From positions 90,642,683 through 90,706,682 of the forward strand of contig OZ020589.1 in NCBI GenBank assembly GCA_963971535.1: a DNA stretch of 64,000 nucleotides, in the 5' to 3' direction. This document shows positions 43,190 through 55,330 of this stretch, piece after piece. The position numbers and the translations under genes were made by a program. How positions within the stretch are numbered: the stretch's first letter is position 1; each line of letters begins with the position of its first letter. Below the pieces are notes generated by a model. The model had not been told where the DNA came from and did not search any database. It saw only the letters and a list, made by a program, of their open reading frames with translations. This stretch comes from Notolepis coatsorum (lineage: Eukaryota > Chordata > Actinopteri > Aulopiformes > Paralepididae).

Positions 43190-45731
43190 ACCGATACCGA
43201 TCACCGATCGTCGTGAGCTATATTGGCCGATACCGATCAGATACCGATCGTGTTTGATTAAAAAGAAATTAAAAAATGTTATATAATTTTTTTTAGTTTT
43301 TTTTTTATAAAATATATATATTATATAATTAGACTTGTACTTGTATTATCTGCGAGACATCGCCACCACGCAACAAGTCAAAATGCTCGCTATCTGCAAA
43401 CAGCGCCACTGTCTGTGTACTCTAGTAGCCTCCAGCTCCAAAAAGGATTCTCCGGCGCTGCAGCTGGACCCAGGGCTGTACGCTAAGCTTTTTCACTAGG
43501 GGCACACTTGCCCCTAAATGAGACATTTAGGGGCAAAAAATATTTTTTAGGGGCAAATTTTTAAGTAACAATTTTACCATTATTAAAAAAATATGTTCCT
43601 CCTGCCTCATTACTGTGGTCCTTTTATTTAACATTTAAGTGCGTTTGTTTTCAGGTTTGTATCTTTTATAATGAACCAACCGAGAAAGTGTGTAAATCAC
43701 TAATAGAACAAAAACAACAAACTGTGTGTGTGTGTGTGTGTGCGCGCGCTTGTGTAGTGCTCCTTGAATGAGATCACCACAACACACACACACCATTGCA
43801 TTAATCAGGAGGACAAGAAACTCTGCATACATTTGTTTCACAATGAAAAGTGCTTTAGAAATCAAATGAATTATTATTGTAAATAACCCCATGAAAGGTT
43901 TATTATTTGTATGGGTAATTACCTGCTTCATATTTGTGATGTTACTGGTTTCAGGGTGTGCCTAAAGTGATCAATGTGTTGGGCCGTTTATAGAGATCTA
44001 TGCCAATTAATGTTTATGTATATCCGGGACTTTTTTTAGTAAGAATTGAGAGGTATTTGTATATGTGACCTTTATTTTGAAAACCGTGTTGCGACGCAAC
44101 CTTATTTACATTTGCGCTTTTGACAGTGAAATGTTCAGTCCAACTTAGCTCGAAGGAAAGACTAATCAAAAAGGTTTAATTGACCCGTATGAGGCTCTTA
44201 CGGTAGGACTTTGATTGTTTATAGAAGTGGAATGTAATACTATGCTAAACGAGAAATAAACAGTTTGTGACAGCCAGTAAAGTTGCAAGCCACTTTCATT
44301 TCATATACGGGGACACCGTGACAATTATTAGTATTATCTTATTTGCATATTGTCTCATTATTAGATAGATAGATAGGTTGATATTTTATAAATTTAAGTA
44401 GACAGTATTTCACGTCCTAATAGTGGGCTACTACTACTCACCTAATGCATGGCTGAACCTGAATGTTAGAAGTGTCCGTGTCCCCGTCAATCAATCATCA
44501 CATCATCACGTCAATTCATCATCATCTTATCATCTCTCCACATCGGACGTGGTTGTCATAAGATGGACTGATATCCACTCCGTTGTTCTTGCAGAGCAAA
44601 ATTTGTATCTTAAATGTATTGAAATGAGGTGCTTCTTTGGCGATGCAATAGTCCATATTGAAAGGAAGAGAGGCCACATTCAGTTTCGTTTTGCTAGGAA
44701 TTATGGGATTTGGTGTTAGATGTATAGACTACGCAGATAGGGACATGGTCTTTAATCGCACGATAGACTACAAGTACCAAGTATATAGCGTGACCTAGAT
44801 TCACTCCACACGCAAATCTTTTTTTTCACTCAGGCTATCTGTGATTGCAGTAAGTTCATTCATTGCCGACAGATTCTTTCATAGCACCACGACATTGTGT
44901 CGCACTGACAGCTCGCGTGAGTGGCGTCATCACACGCCTTGGATAATTTAGGAGTGAAATGCGAATGCAAGGCTTGAAAGCACTACTCCCAAGCCCGCCC
45001 CCAGATAATATTTACCAATCGCAACGGCCAATTAAAGGGGCAATTCGCGATCATATCATCGCAGTGTACAGGCCTGGGACCCTATTGGTATAACGTTACT
45101 ACTGTGCTTTGGTCATATCACATTCAGCAAGCCCTCAGCTCGAATACGCATTGAATCAATGTTATAAGACATTGATATCAGGAGCTATCTGTAGCTACTG
45201 CTAGCCGGCTAGATGACGTTAAGACAACTATTTAGTTCAATCGGACATTTCGTTTTGAACTGTGAACTAACGTCAGCTAACGCAAGCTAACACAAGCTAA
45301 CGGAGGTATCAACATGGACTACTAGACTTGCTGGAGCATTTGTTTATATCCGGAGCTATCAGTAGCTAGCCGGCTAAATACCGTTAGACAATGCCTACTA
45401 AAAGTGAATAGTTGACTGGGTAATTTTGTTTTTAAACCAGTAACGATAGCTAGGTAGCTAACGTTAGCTCAGGTCGAATGCACTATAGACTCGAGCAGAG
45501 GAGCCGCCTCTCAGTCCTCTGTGTTTACAAACTGTACACGTGTGCGGGCGGGGCTAGGGAGCAGCGGCAGTTTGCAGGTCCTGTGCGTCCGAGACAGACA
45601 GCGAGTGAGATCTCCACTTGATCGGTTTCCGCGATCGGCGAATATGACTCATTATCGGAATTCACCAATCGCATATTTATACTGATTATCTGCCGATAAC
45701 GATCGGTGGCCGATCGATCGGGGCATCCCTA
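43190..45731. mobile_element. CGATCG-rich DNA element, host of the 43471 insertion
   Basis: The right end reads CGGTGGCCGATCGATCGGGG then CATCCCTA, the complement of the left end at 37062. The left side near 43190 has CACCGATACCGATCACCGATC words but no clean terminus. Internal sequence matches 37320-37860 in reverse, interrupted at 43471-45076. Confidence 0.6.
43471..45076. mobile_element. DNA transposon, TIR CAGGGCTGTAC, 5-bp TSD GGACC
   Basis: The left end CAGGGCTGTACGCTAAGC and right end GTGTACAGGCCTG are inverted. GGACC flanks both ends (43466-43470 and 45077-45081). The unoccupied host sequence CTGGACCCTATTGG is visible in reverse at 37660-37675, confirming the 5-base duplication. TTTAGGGGCAA words are repeated at the left. 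Same family as 5070-6481, in the opposite orientation. Confidence 0.8.
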
Positions 45732-45773
45732 TTAGTGGCCGATCCCTAATAATAATGTTGCTTATCCTCTTAA

Positions 45774-46090
45774 CTCATTCTGCACCAAACACGAGATTTC
45801 TTGTGTTTCAAATCCAAGCATTGAGCGCCAAACACGATATATCTCGTTTTTAGTTTAGTATATAAAATTCTATCATACTAGGCACTCGCGCGGGCCTTGC
45901 AAGTGTGGATTGGACCTGCAATGACGATTGAATCCCACCGGGTGGCAGTATCGCCTACCTTATGAACATGCATGGGCCCCACAGCCGCCCCAAACAACTA
46001 GGGACTCGACTAGTAGGTTCACTAGGTTGCGAGCAGCTGTGAGCAGGACGCGATCGCCTAGAGCGAACTATTGGATATTATGAAAAAGAC
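45774..46090. mobile_element. piggyBac-like family B, left-end fragment
   Basis: TTAA (45770-45773) is followed by CTCATTCTGCACC, then CACGAGATTTCTTG and CACGATATATCTCG words like those of the 3754 element. It is cut at 46091 by a hAT. Confidence 0.45.
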
Positions 46091-47216
46091 TAGGGCTGCA
46101 ACGATTAGTCGCCATATGAAAAATCGTCGACGAGAAATTGTTGCGTCGATGCGTCGCATAAAAACAATCAGTGACGCAAATGTTCATTTGTAACTGCAAT
46201 GCACTACAGGAACTGCTGGGGGCAGTATCGTTTCCATTGTCTGACTGCAGTGCATTCTGGTACTTAACAGCGCAGCCTCGCAGGTAAGAACGGAGGAGAT
46301 GAATTTTAAAAAGCGAGACCGAGGGCATCAAAGGTGTGGGAATTTTTTACAGATGACAAACCGAAGAAAACTGTTAAATGCCGATCAGCACCACGGCGAT
46401 GCACGAGCATCTAAAACGAAAGCACCCCGGAGCCACGGTGACGTCGGAACATGGGTAAGTTCTAGATAGTAGTTAGCCATAGTATTGTATTTTTTACGTT
46501 GGAAAACAGAACGTCTCATGGATATGGATATAATGCTTGCTATGCGAACTCTATTGCTGAGGCTTATAGAGGCTGCGCTGCTGCTGTATGTTGTAACGTT
46601 AAACAGCGCCATGCTTAGTAGTTAGTACAGGTTACAGCGCTGCTGCTTCACTTTTAGTTTAGTTTGTTATGCCGACCAACCGGATACGGAAATACCTCAC
46701 GTATATATCTGTAGTCACTCTGTCTGTAGTCCACAAAATAATATCCCTTAAGCGATAACTCCCTCTAGTGGGAAAACATAGATATTGCATCTCAATATTA
46801 ATTCTAGCCTAGGTATATATAAGGCTGACTATAATTAATAAAAATAAACTGATAGTCTGATACTATAGCCTACAAATTCTGATGATAATTAATACAGCTT
46901 TCTGTTTTGTTCTCTTTCTATTGTAGGGCAAAGCAAACGCGTGTGGATGAGTTTGTCCTGAAGAGGCTCATGCACCCCTCAAATGGCTGGAGTCTTCACA
47001 GAGAGCATCCTCACCATGCTTGTTAAAGACATGAGACCATTATCGATGGTTGAAGATGAGGGCTTTAAGCAGATGGTCACCACATTCCATTCAGGTTATA
47101 CCTTACCTTCCAGAACTCATTTTACAAAGCTCATGGAGAGAAAGTATGAAGCTACTTTTGCTAAGGTTAAATATGATCTTAAAGCAAACAAGAACAAGAA
47201 GGCTGGACAAATATGA
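46091..47216 (+). pseudogene. hAT (ZBED-like) transposase gene, 5' part with intron, truncated
   Basis: It starts at the hAT terminus TAGGGCTGCAACGATTAGTC. A first exon around 46290-46455 encodes a BED zinc finger in two frames (KVWEFFTDDKPKKT; then TTAMHEHLKRKHPG), with the central cysteine pair lost. A donor at 46454 (GGGTAAG) and an acceptor at about 46926 (TTGTAG) fit an intron of about 470 bases. The second exon reads AKQTRVDEFVLKRL, then in another frame (46983-47216) FTESILTMLVKDMRPLSMVE and LPSRTHFTKLMERKYEATF, typical of the segment before the hAT catalytic core. It stops where Tx1-like LINE sequence begins. The rest of the transposase is absent. Such proteins bind TIRs and cut and paste DNA. 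This copy cannot. Confidence 0.72.
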
Positions 47217-48450
47217 CGAGCGGATGGGGGCAAGGGTTTCAGACCCCCAAGCCGTCAGGAGGAAGCCTCTCACTAGGAGAGCAGTTACTCCTCACCCACC
47301 AGCAGGGGACAGAGGGGGACAAAGGGACCCCCCGAACGCCTTGGGAGCACTTTATGTAAAGTTTATGTTTTTTATTTATGTTAATCATTATATGTATTCG
47401 GTGAAGAGAGCGGAGGCTACAACCGGAGGGGGGAATAACTGTGACATGGGGGGGACTAACAGACGAAAGAAGAAGAAAGATGACAAAGGTTAAAGGGATA
47501 AAAATGATGTCGTTAAACGTTAATGGAATGAATAATACGATAAAGAGGGGCAAAGTGATGTTGAAGTGTAAAAAAAGTGAGATGGAAGTGATTTTTTTGC
47601 AGGAGACACATTTGATAGCACAGGATCATGAGAAACTGAAAAGATTTGGATATGAAAATGCATTGCATACTATAGTTCCTTTAAACGGACCCTGAGGAGA
47701 GGAGTAATTACGTTAATCAAAAACAGTCAAATTTGAATTGATCAAGGAAGTAAGAGACAAGAGGGAAGATTTGTTCTGGTGAAGGGGAAAATGGAGGGTC
47801 AAATGGTAACGTTAGTGAATGTGTATGCACCACCGGAGAGTGAGAGGGAGCTATATGAGAAAATTTTTGATATGATAGTGATGGAACTAGAAGGGATATT
47901 GATATGCGCAGGAGATTTTAATGTGGTACTGAATCACGACATAGACACCACGAGTACTAAGAAGAGACGGACACAAATCAGCAGATATATGAATATCCAA
48001 ATGACGGAAATGGGAATTACGGACATTTGGAGGGGGATGCACGCCATGGACAGGGAATACACACATTACTCACACCCACACGTGACATATGCGAGAATAG
48101 ACTATTTTTTGATGACGACAGGGGACAGTTATAGGGTACGGGAGAGTAGAATAGGAGTAGCGGACATATCGGATCACAGTGCCATATATCTGACAGTAGA
48201 TCTAGAAGGGAGACGGAGGAACACGATATGGAGGCTAAATGTAGGAATACTAAATAACAAGGGGGTGGTGAGTCAGATCAAGGAGGAGATAGCCAGGTAT
48301 AAGGAGGAAAATGACAACGGGCGGTAGACCCGAACATTCTATGGGACACACTGAAGGTGGTGATAAGGGGGAAATTGATGGAGAAGACAGCAATGCTGAA
48401 GAAGGCCAGAACGGAGACATATCACAATCTGATAGGGAAGCTATCAGAAT

Positions 48451-49425
48451 ATAAGTATTTAGGATTACACATAGACCCAAACCTTAGCTTCAAAAATCAC
48501 AAAAAAAGTCTGCAATAAGGTAAAGTTCAGCCTATCAAACTTCAGGTACATAAGAAACTTCCTTTCAACAGAGGCAGCAAAGCTATATTTTCATTCAATG
48601 GTTCTTTCCCACATCACATACTGTTTGATAACCTGGTCCAATTCACATTCCATTCTGAAACCACTTCAATCACTTTACAAACAAGCAATAAAAATTCTAG
48701 ACAAGAAACCATTCAGGTACCATCATTGTCACATTCTAAAAAAATATAATCTACTCCGTTGGGAAAACCTGACCCTATATCAAAACGTCTGTCTAGTTTT
48801 TAAAATAAAGTGTGGATTGGCTCCTCCTCCTTTGTCCGGTTTCATCAATCTCAAGTCTGCCTCAACCAGGAACACTAGAGGTGCGGCAAGGGGGGACTGT
48901 ACAATCCCTTTCAAAAAAAGTGTATTTGGCCAGGCTGTCTTTTCATACAGAGCATCCCACCAATGGAACTCAATTCCTCAAACAATTAGAGTGTCCACAT
49001 CATACCATTCATTCAAGTGCAGGGTTAGGGAATGGCTCATTGATAACCAGAACTGTCAACACTGAGGTGTCTGTATGTGTATATGTGTGTGTGGATATGG
49101 ATATGGTGCGTCTGTCTATGTCTGGGTCTCTTAATATGTCATGATGTGCTCTGTTCTTGTGTCCATGACTGTATTGTGACCTGTATCCCTACTATGTCTA
49201 TGTGCTTTTGTTGTGTTTTTATTCTAATGTATTTATCTTGATTTTATTCTGTTTTTATTGCTAACCCTTTTTTTACACAGGATTTTAGCCTGTACCTTCT
49301 GGCAGCCGGACTACCAATGGAAATTAGCCTTTTGGCTAAAATTGGGTGCATTTACATTTGTAAAATGTTTTATTAATGTACACTGTCCCCCTTGAACAAA
49401 TAAAGTAAACCTAAACCTAAACCTA
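48451..49425 (+). pseudogene. 5'-truncated LINE 3' end with (ACCTAA)n tail
   Basis: The first codons read EYKYLGLHIDPNLSFKNH, the end of an RT palm/thumb. A frame of 155 codons (48598-49065) then continues with SHITYCLITWS, KPFRYHHCHILKKYN and RASHQWNSIP, typical of the C-terminal tail in Jockey/L2-group LINEs. A 3' UTR ends ACAAATAAAGTA followed by AACCTA repeats. Clade uncertain. It lies inside the Tx1-like ORF, whose frame resumes after the tail. Confidence 0.75.
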
Positions 49426-50270
49426 AGCTGAAGGATCTAGAGAGGAGACACCAGATATCAAAAGAACAAGAAACGCTCGGAGAAATCAAGGAAGTAAAGG
49501 CCAGGATAAATAGGGAATTATTGACTGAAATAGAAAAGAAAGCGAGGTTCATGAAACAAACGTACTATGAAGGGGGACCAAAAGCGACCAGACTGTTGGC
49601 TAGGAGAATTAGGACGCAACAGAAGCTAAACACGATACACACAATAAGGGATACAAAGACTAATGAAGTATAGAGGGACCCTGCTGAAATAGAGAGGACA
49701 TTTAGAGAATACTATGAGAAGCTATACACACAGCCAAAGGCAGCGGGAGAAGAGGAAATAGAAGCTTATCTGGAGAAGCTAGAGTTACCATCGATAGGGA
49801 AAGAACAGAATGAAGAATTAAATAAAATAATTACGGAACGAGAAATGGAAGAGGCAATTAGTAGAGCTAAAAACAACAAATCTCCGGGGAGCGACGGATT
49901 CCCATCGGAATTCTACAAGACATTTAGAACAGAATTAGCACCCATGTTAGGGGCGGCATTCAGACACACGATGGAAGAGGGCAAAATGCCCCCCTCGTGG
50001 AAGGAAGCCATAATCACCACGATACCGAAGGAAGGGAGGGATAGATAATTATGTAGTAGTTTCAGATCTGTGTCCATACTCAACATGGATTACAAGATGT
50101 ATACATCAATAATATCAAAAAGATTCGAGACATTTATGCCAGACATTATAGATGAAGATCAAACTGGATTTATTAAAGGGAGACAGACACAGGACAACGT
50201 GAGAAAGACATTACACATAGTGGAGGAGATACAAAAACAAGGAGGTAGTGCGGTATTGATTAGCCTAGAT

Positions 50271-51162
50271 CAGGGTTTCCGTTAGAAAAAATTGTTGCCG
50301 GTCTCCGTGACCTGCAAGATTTCAATCTACCGGACAAATGAGATTAATTCCGGTCATAGTTTATTGAGCTTTAAAACAATTGATAGGCAGGCAATATAAA
50401 GAATGTCATCCTCAAGGCATGTAGATTTATAATATTATTACTTAAAACTAGGCTACTTTTGCGTATACAGTCATTAATTAATATATTCCAAATAAAATAA
50501 GTCCCTCGATACTCCGTGCTGCTGCTGACTTGAACTAAAATAGACCGCGTATGTGGGCAGTCGGTCCGACACTAAACAGCAGTCTGTTATAATCACATTT
50601 TTATGAGCTAACGAATTCCGTTATATTGGACATTTGTATTAATTATATCAAGCGAAGAACTGAGAAAGCAGAGAGACGACAACATTATCGTGGTTTGCGT
50701 GACGACTCTCTCCACCTCGCAACGACTTATTTGCAAAGAGTATGGCGCTGCAGAGAAGCTGATTTAGCTGTTATTGGCTCTTTTCTGGGAACCGCACAGC
50801 AGCGCCCCCCACCCAACATTGGCTGAAAATGGCCAAATTGGAGTACTGCTGGAATACTGCATTGTGCCGTTGCCTCTCTGGCTCTGCAGCTTCACACAAA
50901 AGTCCGCACACCAGCACTAAGCTCTCGCCGACAACGTCGTTGTCATTATTAGAAGCAACGAGGAAACAAATGTAATGATCGTTTCGTTCATCGCATAGGC
51001 TATTTAATTTTAGCCTATTTTAATACAATTCAAATAATCAAATTGTGCTTAGACTCAGGGAATTATTTTCACCGGACATTAAGACCGGAGATATTAAATA
51101 AGTCGGACTTCAACAGATTTTGCCGGTCAAAAACCGGTAATTACCGGCTAACGGAAACGCTG
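50271..51162. mobile_element. hAT transposon of the CAGGGTTTCCGTTAG family, TSD GCCTAGAT
   Basis: CAGGGTTTCCGTTAGAAA at the left and CTAACGGAAACGCTG at the right. GCCTAGAT is duplicated at 50263-50270 and 51163-51170. It interrupts the RT catalytic block of the Tx1-like LINE exactly between ISLD and AEKAFD. It is in reverse orientation to the copy at 12227. Confidence 0.92.
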
Positions 51163-51384
51163 GCCTAGATGCAGAAAAAGCATTCGACAGTGTGAGTTGG
51201 ACATTTTTATATAAAACATTGATGAGATTCGGACTGAACGGGAGGGCAATGAAGATGATCAAGGCGCTATATCAAGAACCGACAGCGAGGGTTAAGGTGA
51301 ATGGCAGCCTGACTGATAGAATCAGATTAGAGAGGGCTACCAGACAGGGATGTTGGTGCTCTTCGCAGTTTTCATAGAAGCCAG

Positions 51385-52188
51385 GTTTCCGTTAGAAAAG
51401 ATTGTTGCCGGCCTCAGTGTCCGGTAGATTTCAATCTACCGGTCAAATGAGAGAAATTCCGGTCAGAGTTTATTGAGCTTAAAAACAATTGATAGGCAAA
51501 AGAATGACAACAAAACAAAAGAATGACATCATCAAGGCATGTAGATTTATAATATTTTTACTTAAAACTAGGCTACTTTTGCGTATAAAGTCATTATATT
51601 CCAAATAAAATAAGTCCCGAGACTCGTGCTGCTGCCGACTTTAAATCAAATAGGTGTCTGTGGGCAGTCGCCCGACATTAATAAACAACAGTCTGTTATA
51701 ATCACATTTTTATGAGCTAACGAATTCCGTTATATTGGACATTTGTATTAATTATATCAAGCGAAGAACTGATGCAGAGCAGCAGATTCAGCTGTTATTG
51801 GCTCTTTTCTGGGGACCGCACAGCAGCGCCCCCCACCCAACATTGAATTGAAAATGGCTGAATTGGAGTACTGCTGGAGTACTGCATTGTGCTGCTGCTG
51901 CTCCGGCTCTGCAGCTTCACAAAAGTTCGCACACCCAGCACTAAGCTCTCGCTGACAACGTCGTTGTCATTATTAGAAGCAACGATGAAACAAATGTAAT
52001 GATTGTTTCGTTCATCGCATAGGCTATTTAATTTTAGTCTATTTTAATACAATTCAAATAATCTAATTGTGCTTAGACTCAGGGAATTATTTTCACCGGA
52101 CATTATGACCGGAGAGATTAAATATGTCGGACTTCAACAGATTTTGCCGGTCAAATACCGGTAATTACCGGCTAACGGAAACGCTGTC
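51385..52188. mobile_element. hAT transposon of the CAGGGTTTCCGTTAG family, no TSD found
   Basis: The left end CCAGGTTTCCGTTAGAAAAG and right end GCTAACGGAAACGCTG match the previous copy. The outer octamers differ (ATAGAAGC against TCACTAAC). The LINE on the left does not resume on the right, so a deletion or rearrangement followed insertion. Confidence 0.8.
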
Positions 52189-52189
52189 A

Positions 52190-52874
52190 CTAACAACAAC
52201 CAACGTTACGTGATGACGTGTTTACGCACAACAGCTAACAACCAATCAGTGAAGGAGATGGCCGAGAGCGAAGTAGACCCGGAAGGAGGTAGGACTCACT
52301 CAACAACAAGGCTTGCTAGGCTAATTAGCTTGCACGGCGATGTTTTATATATTTACGTGCCGAGTATGTGTGTGGCGTGAATTCTGAGGCCACGTTTATA
52401 GTAGTGGGGGTATACAGTGGACGTCGTTTCAATATATTGTGGCGGAAGAGAGTATTTTAGTGTCATATTTAGCACATTGTCATGGAATACACCGCTTAGA
52501 TACGGCAAGGCTTGCTAGGCTAATTAGCTTGCACGGCACTGTTTTATATATTTACGTGCCGAGTATGTGTGTGTTTTGAATTCTGAGGCCACGTTTATAG
52601 TAGTGTGGGGTATACAGTTCGTTTCAATATATTGTGGCGGAAGAGAGTATTTTAGTGTCATATTTATTGTCATGAGATACTCCGCTTGTCGGCTAACTGC
52701 TAACGTGCGCGGACTGATGACGACATCAACTCGACTTGAGACATTCGCAGCAGCATAAGAAGTTAATTAAACTTGACAGACATTATATCGACGATAATTA
52801 TCGATATCGAATTATATGAAAATAATTTTATAATTTTATGGCGATAACGTTTTTGGTCATATCGCCCAGCCCTA
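52190..52874. mobile_element. Partial hAT, right end CGCCCAGCCCTA
   Basis: Internal AATTAGCTTGCACGGC and TTACGTGCCGAG units occur twice (about 52310 and 52525), as in the 7188-8009 element in reverse, and it ends TCATATCGCCCAGCCCTA. The left terminus is missing next to the hAT ending at 52188. Confidence 0.6.
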
Positions 52875-52892
52875 GTCCGCGCTGGTCATGTG

Positions 52893-55117
52893 CAGGGGAG
52901 GAAATTAGGCCACTTTACTCGCCAAATGCGAGTATTTTATACGTTTGGCGAGTAATTCATGAAGAGCACTCGCCAGTCTGGCGAGTACTAGTAATTATAA
53001 AACAAAACAAAAAAATCATTCTGCAATCTGCTGATTCGCTCACTGGCACAAGCCGAACTCTGACTCCCCCCTTGATTCCTCCCATTTGCGCCTCATAATA
53101 ATCCAACCATAACCAATGAACATCATCGTTGTACAGATGCGCTCTAAGCTCCTCCAATGAACACTCATTTTCTAGAAGATGCCGCCCATCTAGGGGAAGT
53201 GGACAGATCACTGCGCGCAGACCTACAGACTCCTGCCACCGGCTTGACAACGTAGACAAACTTAGACAAAAACACATCAGTGGATGAAAATAGAGTCGTC
53301 GCTTTCGGATATCAGTGCGGTCTGACATGGGGGCGAACAACAGCACGCGTCTCCTTCGAGTCGGATGAGAATGACAAGTCAACCAGCATTAGCCGGCTAG
53401 CTACCTAGCATGTAACAAGCTACCATAACGCGCGTTCAACATAGTGGACTATACTGAGCGGCTTTGCTTAAATGCAGCCGAGTGACATTTTATTATTACC
53501 GGGTTTCCCCCCATATCACCACTCGCCCATATGCCCTTCACAACGGTGATGTTGTCATACTTGGCATTCAGAATACACCTGCTGAACCCCTAGCATTGTC
53601 GATTCGGTTCCAATGTATTGTCATCTTACAGCTAGAGCTGCCGCGGTATCGGTATTACCGCGGTATCGCTGTTACATCATGCCCACCGCAGCGTTGGGCT
53701 GAATACCGGCATCACCGCTGTTTTTTATTATATTATTATTATTATTACGCTCTCGTTGGGCTTGCGGCTCTGCAGATATACCCTACTTCTCTGTCGAGAT
53801 TCCAAGCGACCCTATTGGGTACCAGAAAAGTCACATGAAACATTGCAGACCACTGATTGGTCAGAAGAGAGACGCTTCACACGTTGGATCGTCTTGCAGT
53901 GCTTTTACTTCCTGAATCTCAGCCATTGATCAGAGCTCAGTCACAACACGGCTAATATACGTTAGCTCCCACCGGAGACCGGAGTGTATTACCGACGTAC
54001 CGTCGCTCCTCAGGGAACGAGGCATAATGATTTTACTGCAACGAAATGTTATAATAAAAGCCCTTCGTTCTATACACTTGTCTGATTGAAAACTTTATTA
54101 ACAGACCGCAGAATGGGTACAACTCGGCACGCTCTGAGCAAAGAAAGGAACTTAGATATTAATTGAGTAACGCTTGCCTTGCTATGTGGTCCGGTAAATA
54201 CGAACGTGTAACTATACTAACGTTAATGCCACAAATCGAATGCCTTTGTAATCATAAGTAGTAACGTTATAATAATAAGAAGAAGAAAGGGTCGGGGGGG
54301 TAACCGGCGGGCGCGACACCGAGGGGAGACTTCGAATCAGTGTTTCACTTTTAATAACGAATGCGTGCATGCCGAATCCCAAACAATATTCATGCTGCAA
54401 AGTCATCCTCTAAAGATAGACATTTAGACTAGAGGCAGGCTATATGCTATATAAAGAGTAGACTACAAAAAAAATGCATTCAAACTTTTTTTTTTTTGTG
54501 TGTGTGCGGTAATACCGCGGCGGTAGGAAATATATTGCAAATGTGTGCGGTAAGGAAAACATCAATACCGCGGCAGCTCTACTTACAGCACAAGTACAGT
54601 ACAACCAGAATACATTTGGCATACAACCAGAGTGAAAATGTAACAAGTCAAGTTGTTTTATTTAGCTATTACATTACAGTGAAATGCTTGGTTCTTTCAC
54701 TGCCCAACTCAGTCCAACCTAGACCAGCCCAACCCAGTCCAACCTAGTCCAGCCCAGCCCAGCATCTTTCACTGCCTAGTTCAGCCCAACCCAGTCCAGA
54801 ATAGTTCCCTCTTTCATGTTAATATGTGATATCCTAATATTTTGAAGAGTAGAGACAGTGTGATTAATACATGTTGTATGCTAATATTGTGAAGAGTAGA
54901 GACTGTTATTAATGTTTTATGCTAATAAATATTTTAAAGAGTAGAGACACAGTGTGATTTTTACTATGATTGAAAATCAATTTAGACGAAGACATACAAA
55001 GAAGTAATTATCACAATTAGCGATTTTTTTTGGCTGGTAAAAAATCAGTTTGTCTGGTAAAAAAAATCAGATACTCACCAGTTGGCTGGTAAGCCAAAAA
55101 GTTTGTTTCCTCCCCTG
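52893..55117. mobile_element. hAT element copy 3, TIR CAGGGGAGGAAA, reversed, split by another hAT
   Basis: CAGGGGAGGAAATTAGGCC at the left and GTTTCCTCCCCTG at the right, in reverse orientation to copies 1 and 2. It lacks the trio of short repeats those copies carry and is more diverged. The outer sequences GGTCATGTG and GGACTCATGTG are similar but not a clean octamer. The hAT at 53633-54581 is inside. Confidence 0.8.
53633..54581. mobile_element. hAT transposon, TIR TAGAGCTGCCGCGG, TSD CTTACAGC
   Basis: TAGAGCTGCCGCGGTATC and ATACCGCGGCAGCTCTA ends. CTTACAGC is duplicated at 53625-53632 and 54582-54589. The uninterrupted target CATCTTACAGCACAAG can be read in reverse at 20166-20181 in copy 1 of its host. 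949 bases, internally similar to 1733-2766 in the opposite direction. Confidence 0.93.
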
Positions 55118-55330
55118 GGACTCATGTGTCTATAATGAAATGAGGACAGCTCTGCGCAAAAGCAAGTCTCATCTCAGCCGCAACATGACAACATATACTC
55201 GATGTTCACGATATAGTAATTTACTACATCTCATGTAGAACAAGCCGCGATACATCGAGTATACTCGATATATGGCCCAGCCCTACTTGATGGGCCATCA
55301 GCGCCCTCTGCTGTTGGCCCCCAATGAGTT

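Larger units (their letters stand above)
47480..51381 (+). pseudogene. Tx1/L1-type LINE ORF2 pseudogene, interrupted by a LINE and a hAT
   Basis: Endonuclease domain at 47480-48327: MMSLNVNGMNN, IFLQETHL, VNVYAPP, CAGDFNVVL, RIDYFL and ISDHSAIYL, with a stop near 47693. The linker resumes at 49430 (KDLERRHQISKEQETLGE). RT blocks follow: NNKSPGSDGFPSEFYK (49872), IPKEGRD, DEDQTGFIKGRQTQDN (50150) and VLISLD. The catalytic block AEKAFDSVSWTFLYKTLMRF resumes at 51171 after a hAT. It breaks off at RQGCW near 51357. Gaps are the LINE fragment at 48451-49425 and the hAT at 50271-51162. Tx1-clade LINEs of fish have this L1-like layout. Confidence 0.8.

Noticed and set aside
44423..44719. 98-codon frame as a host exon
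   Set aside because: It is inside the transposon 43471-45076 and has a low-complexity Ser/His composition from CATCA repeats.
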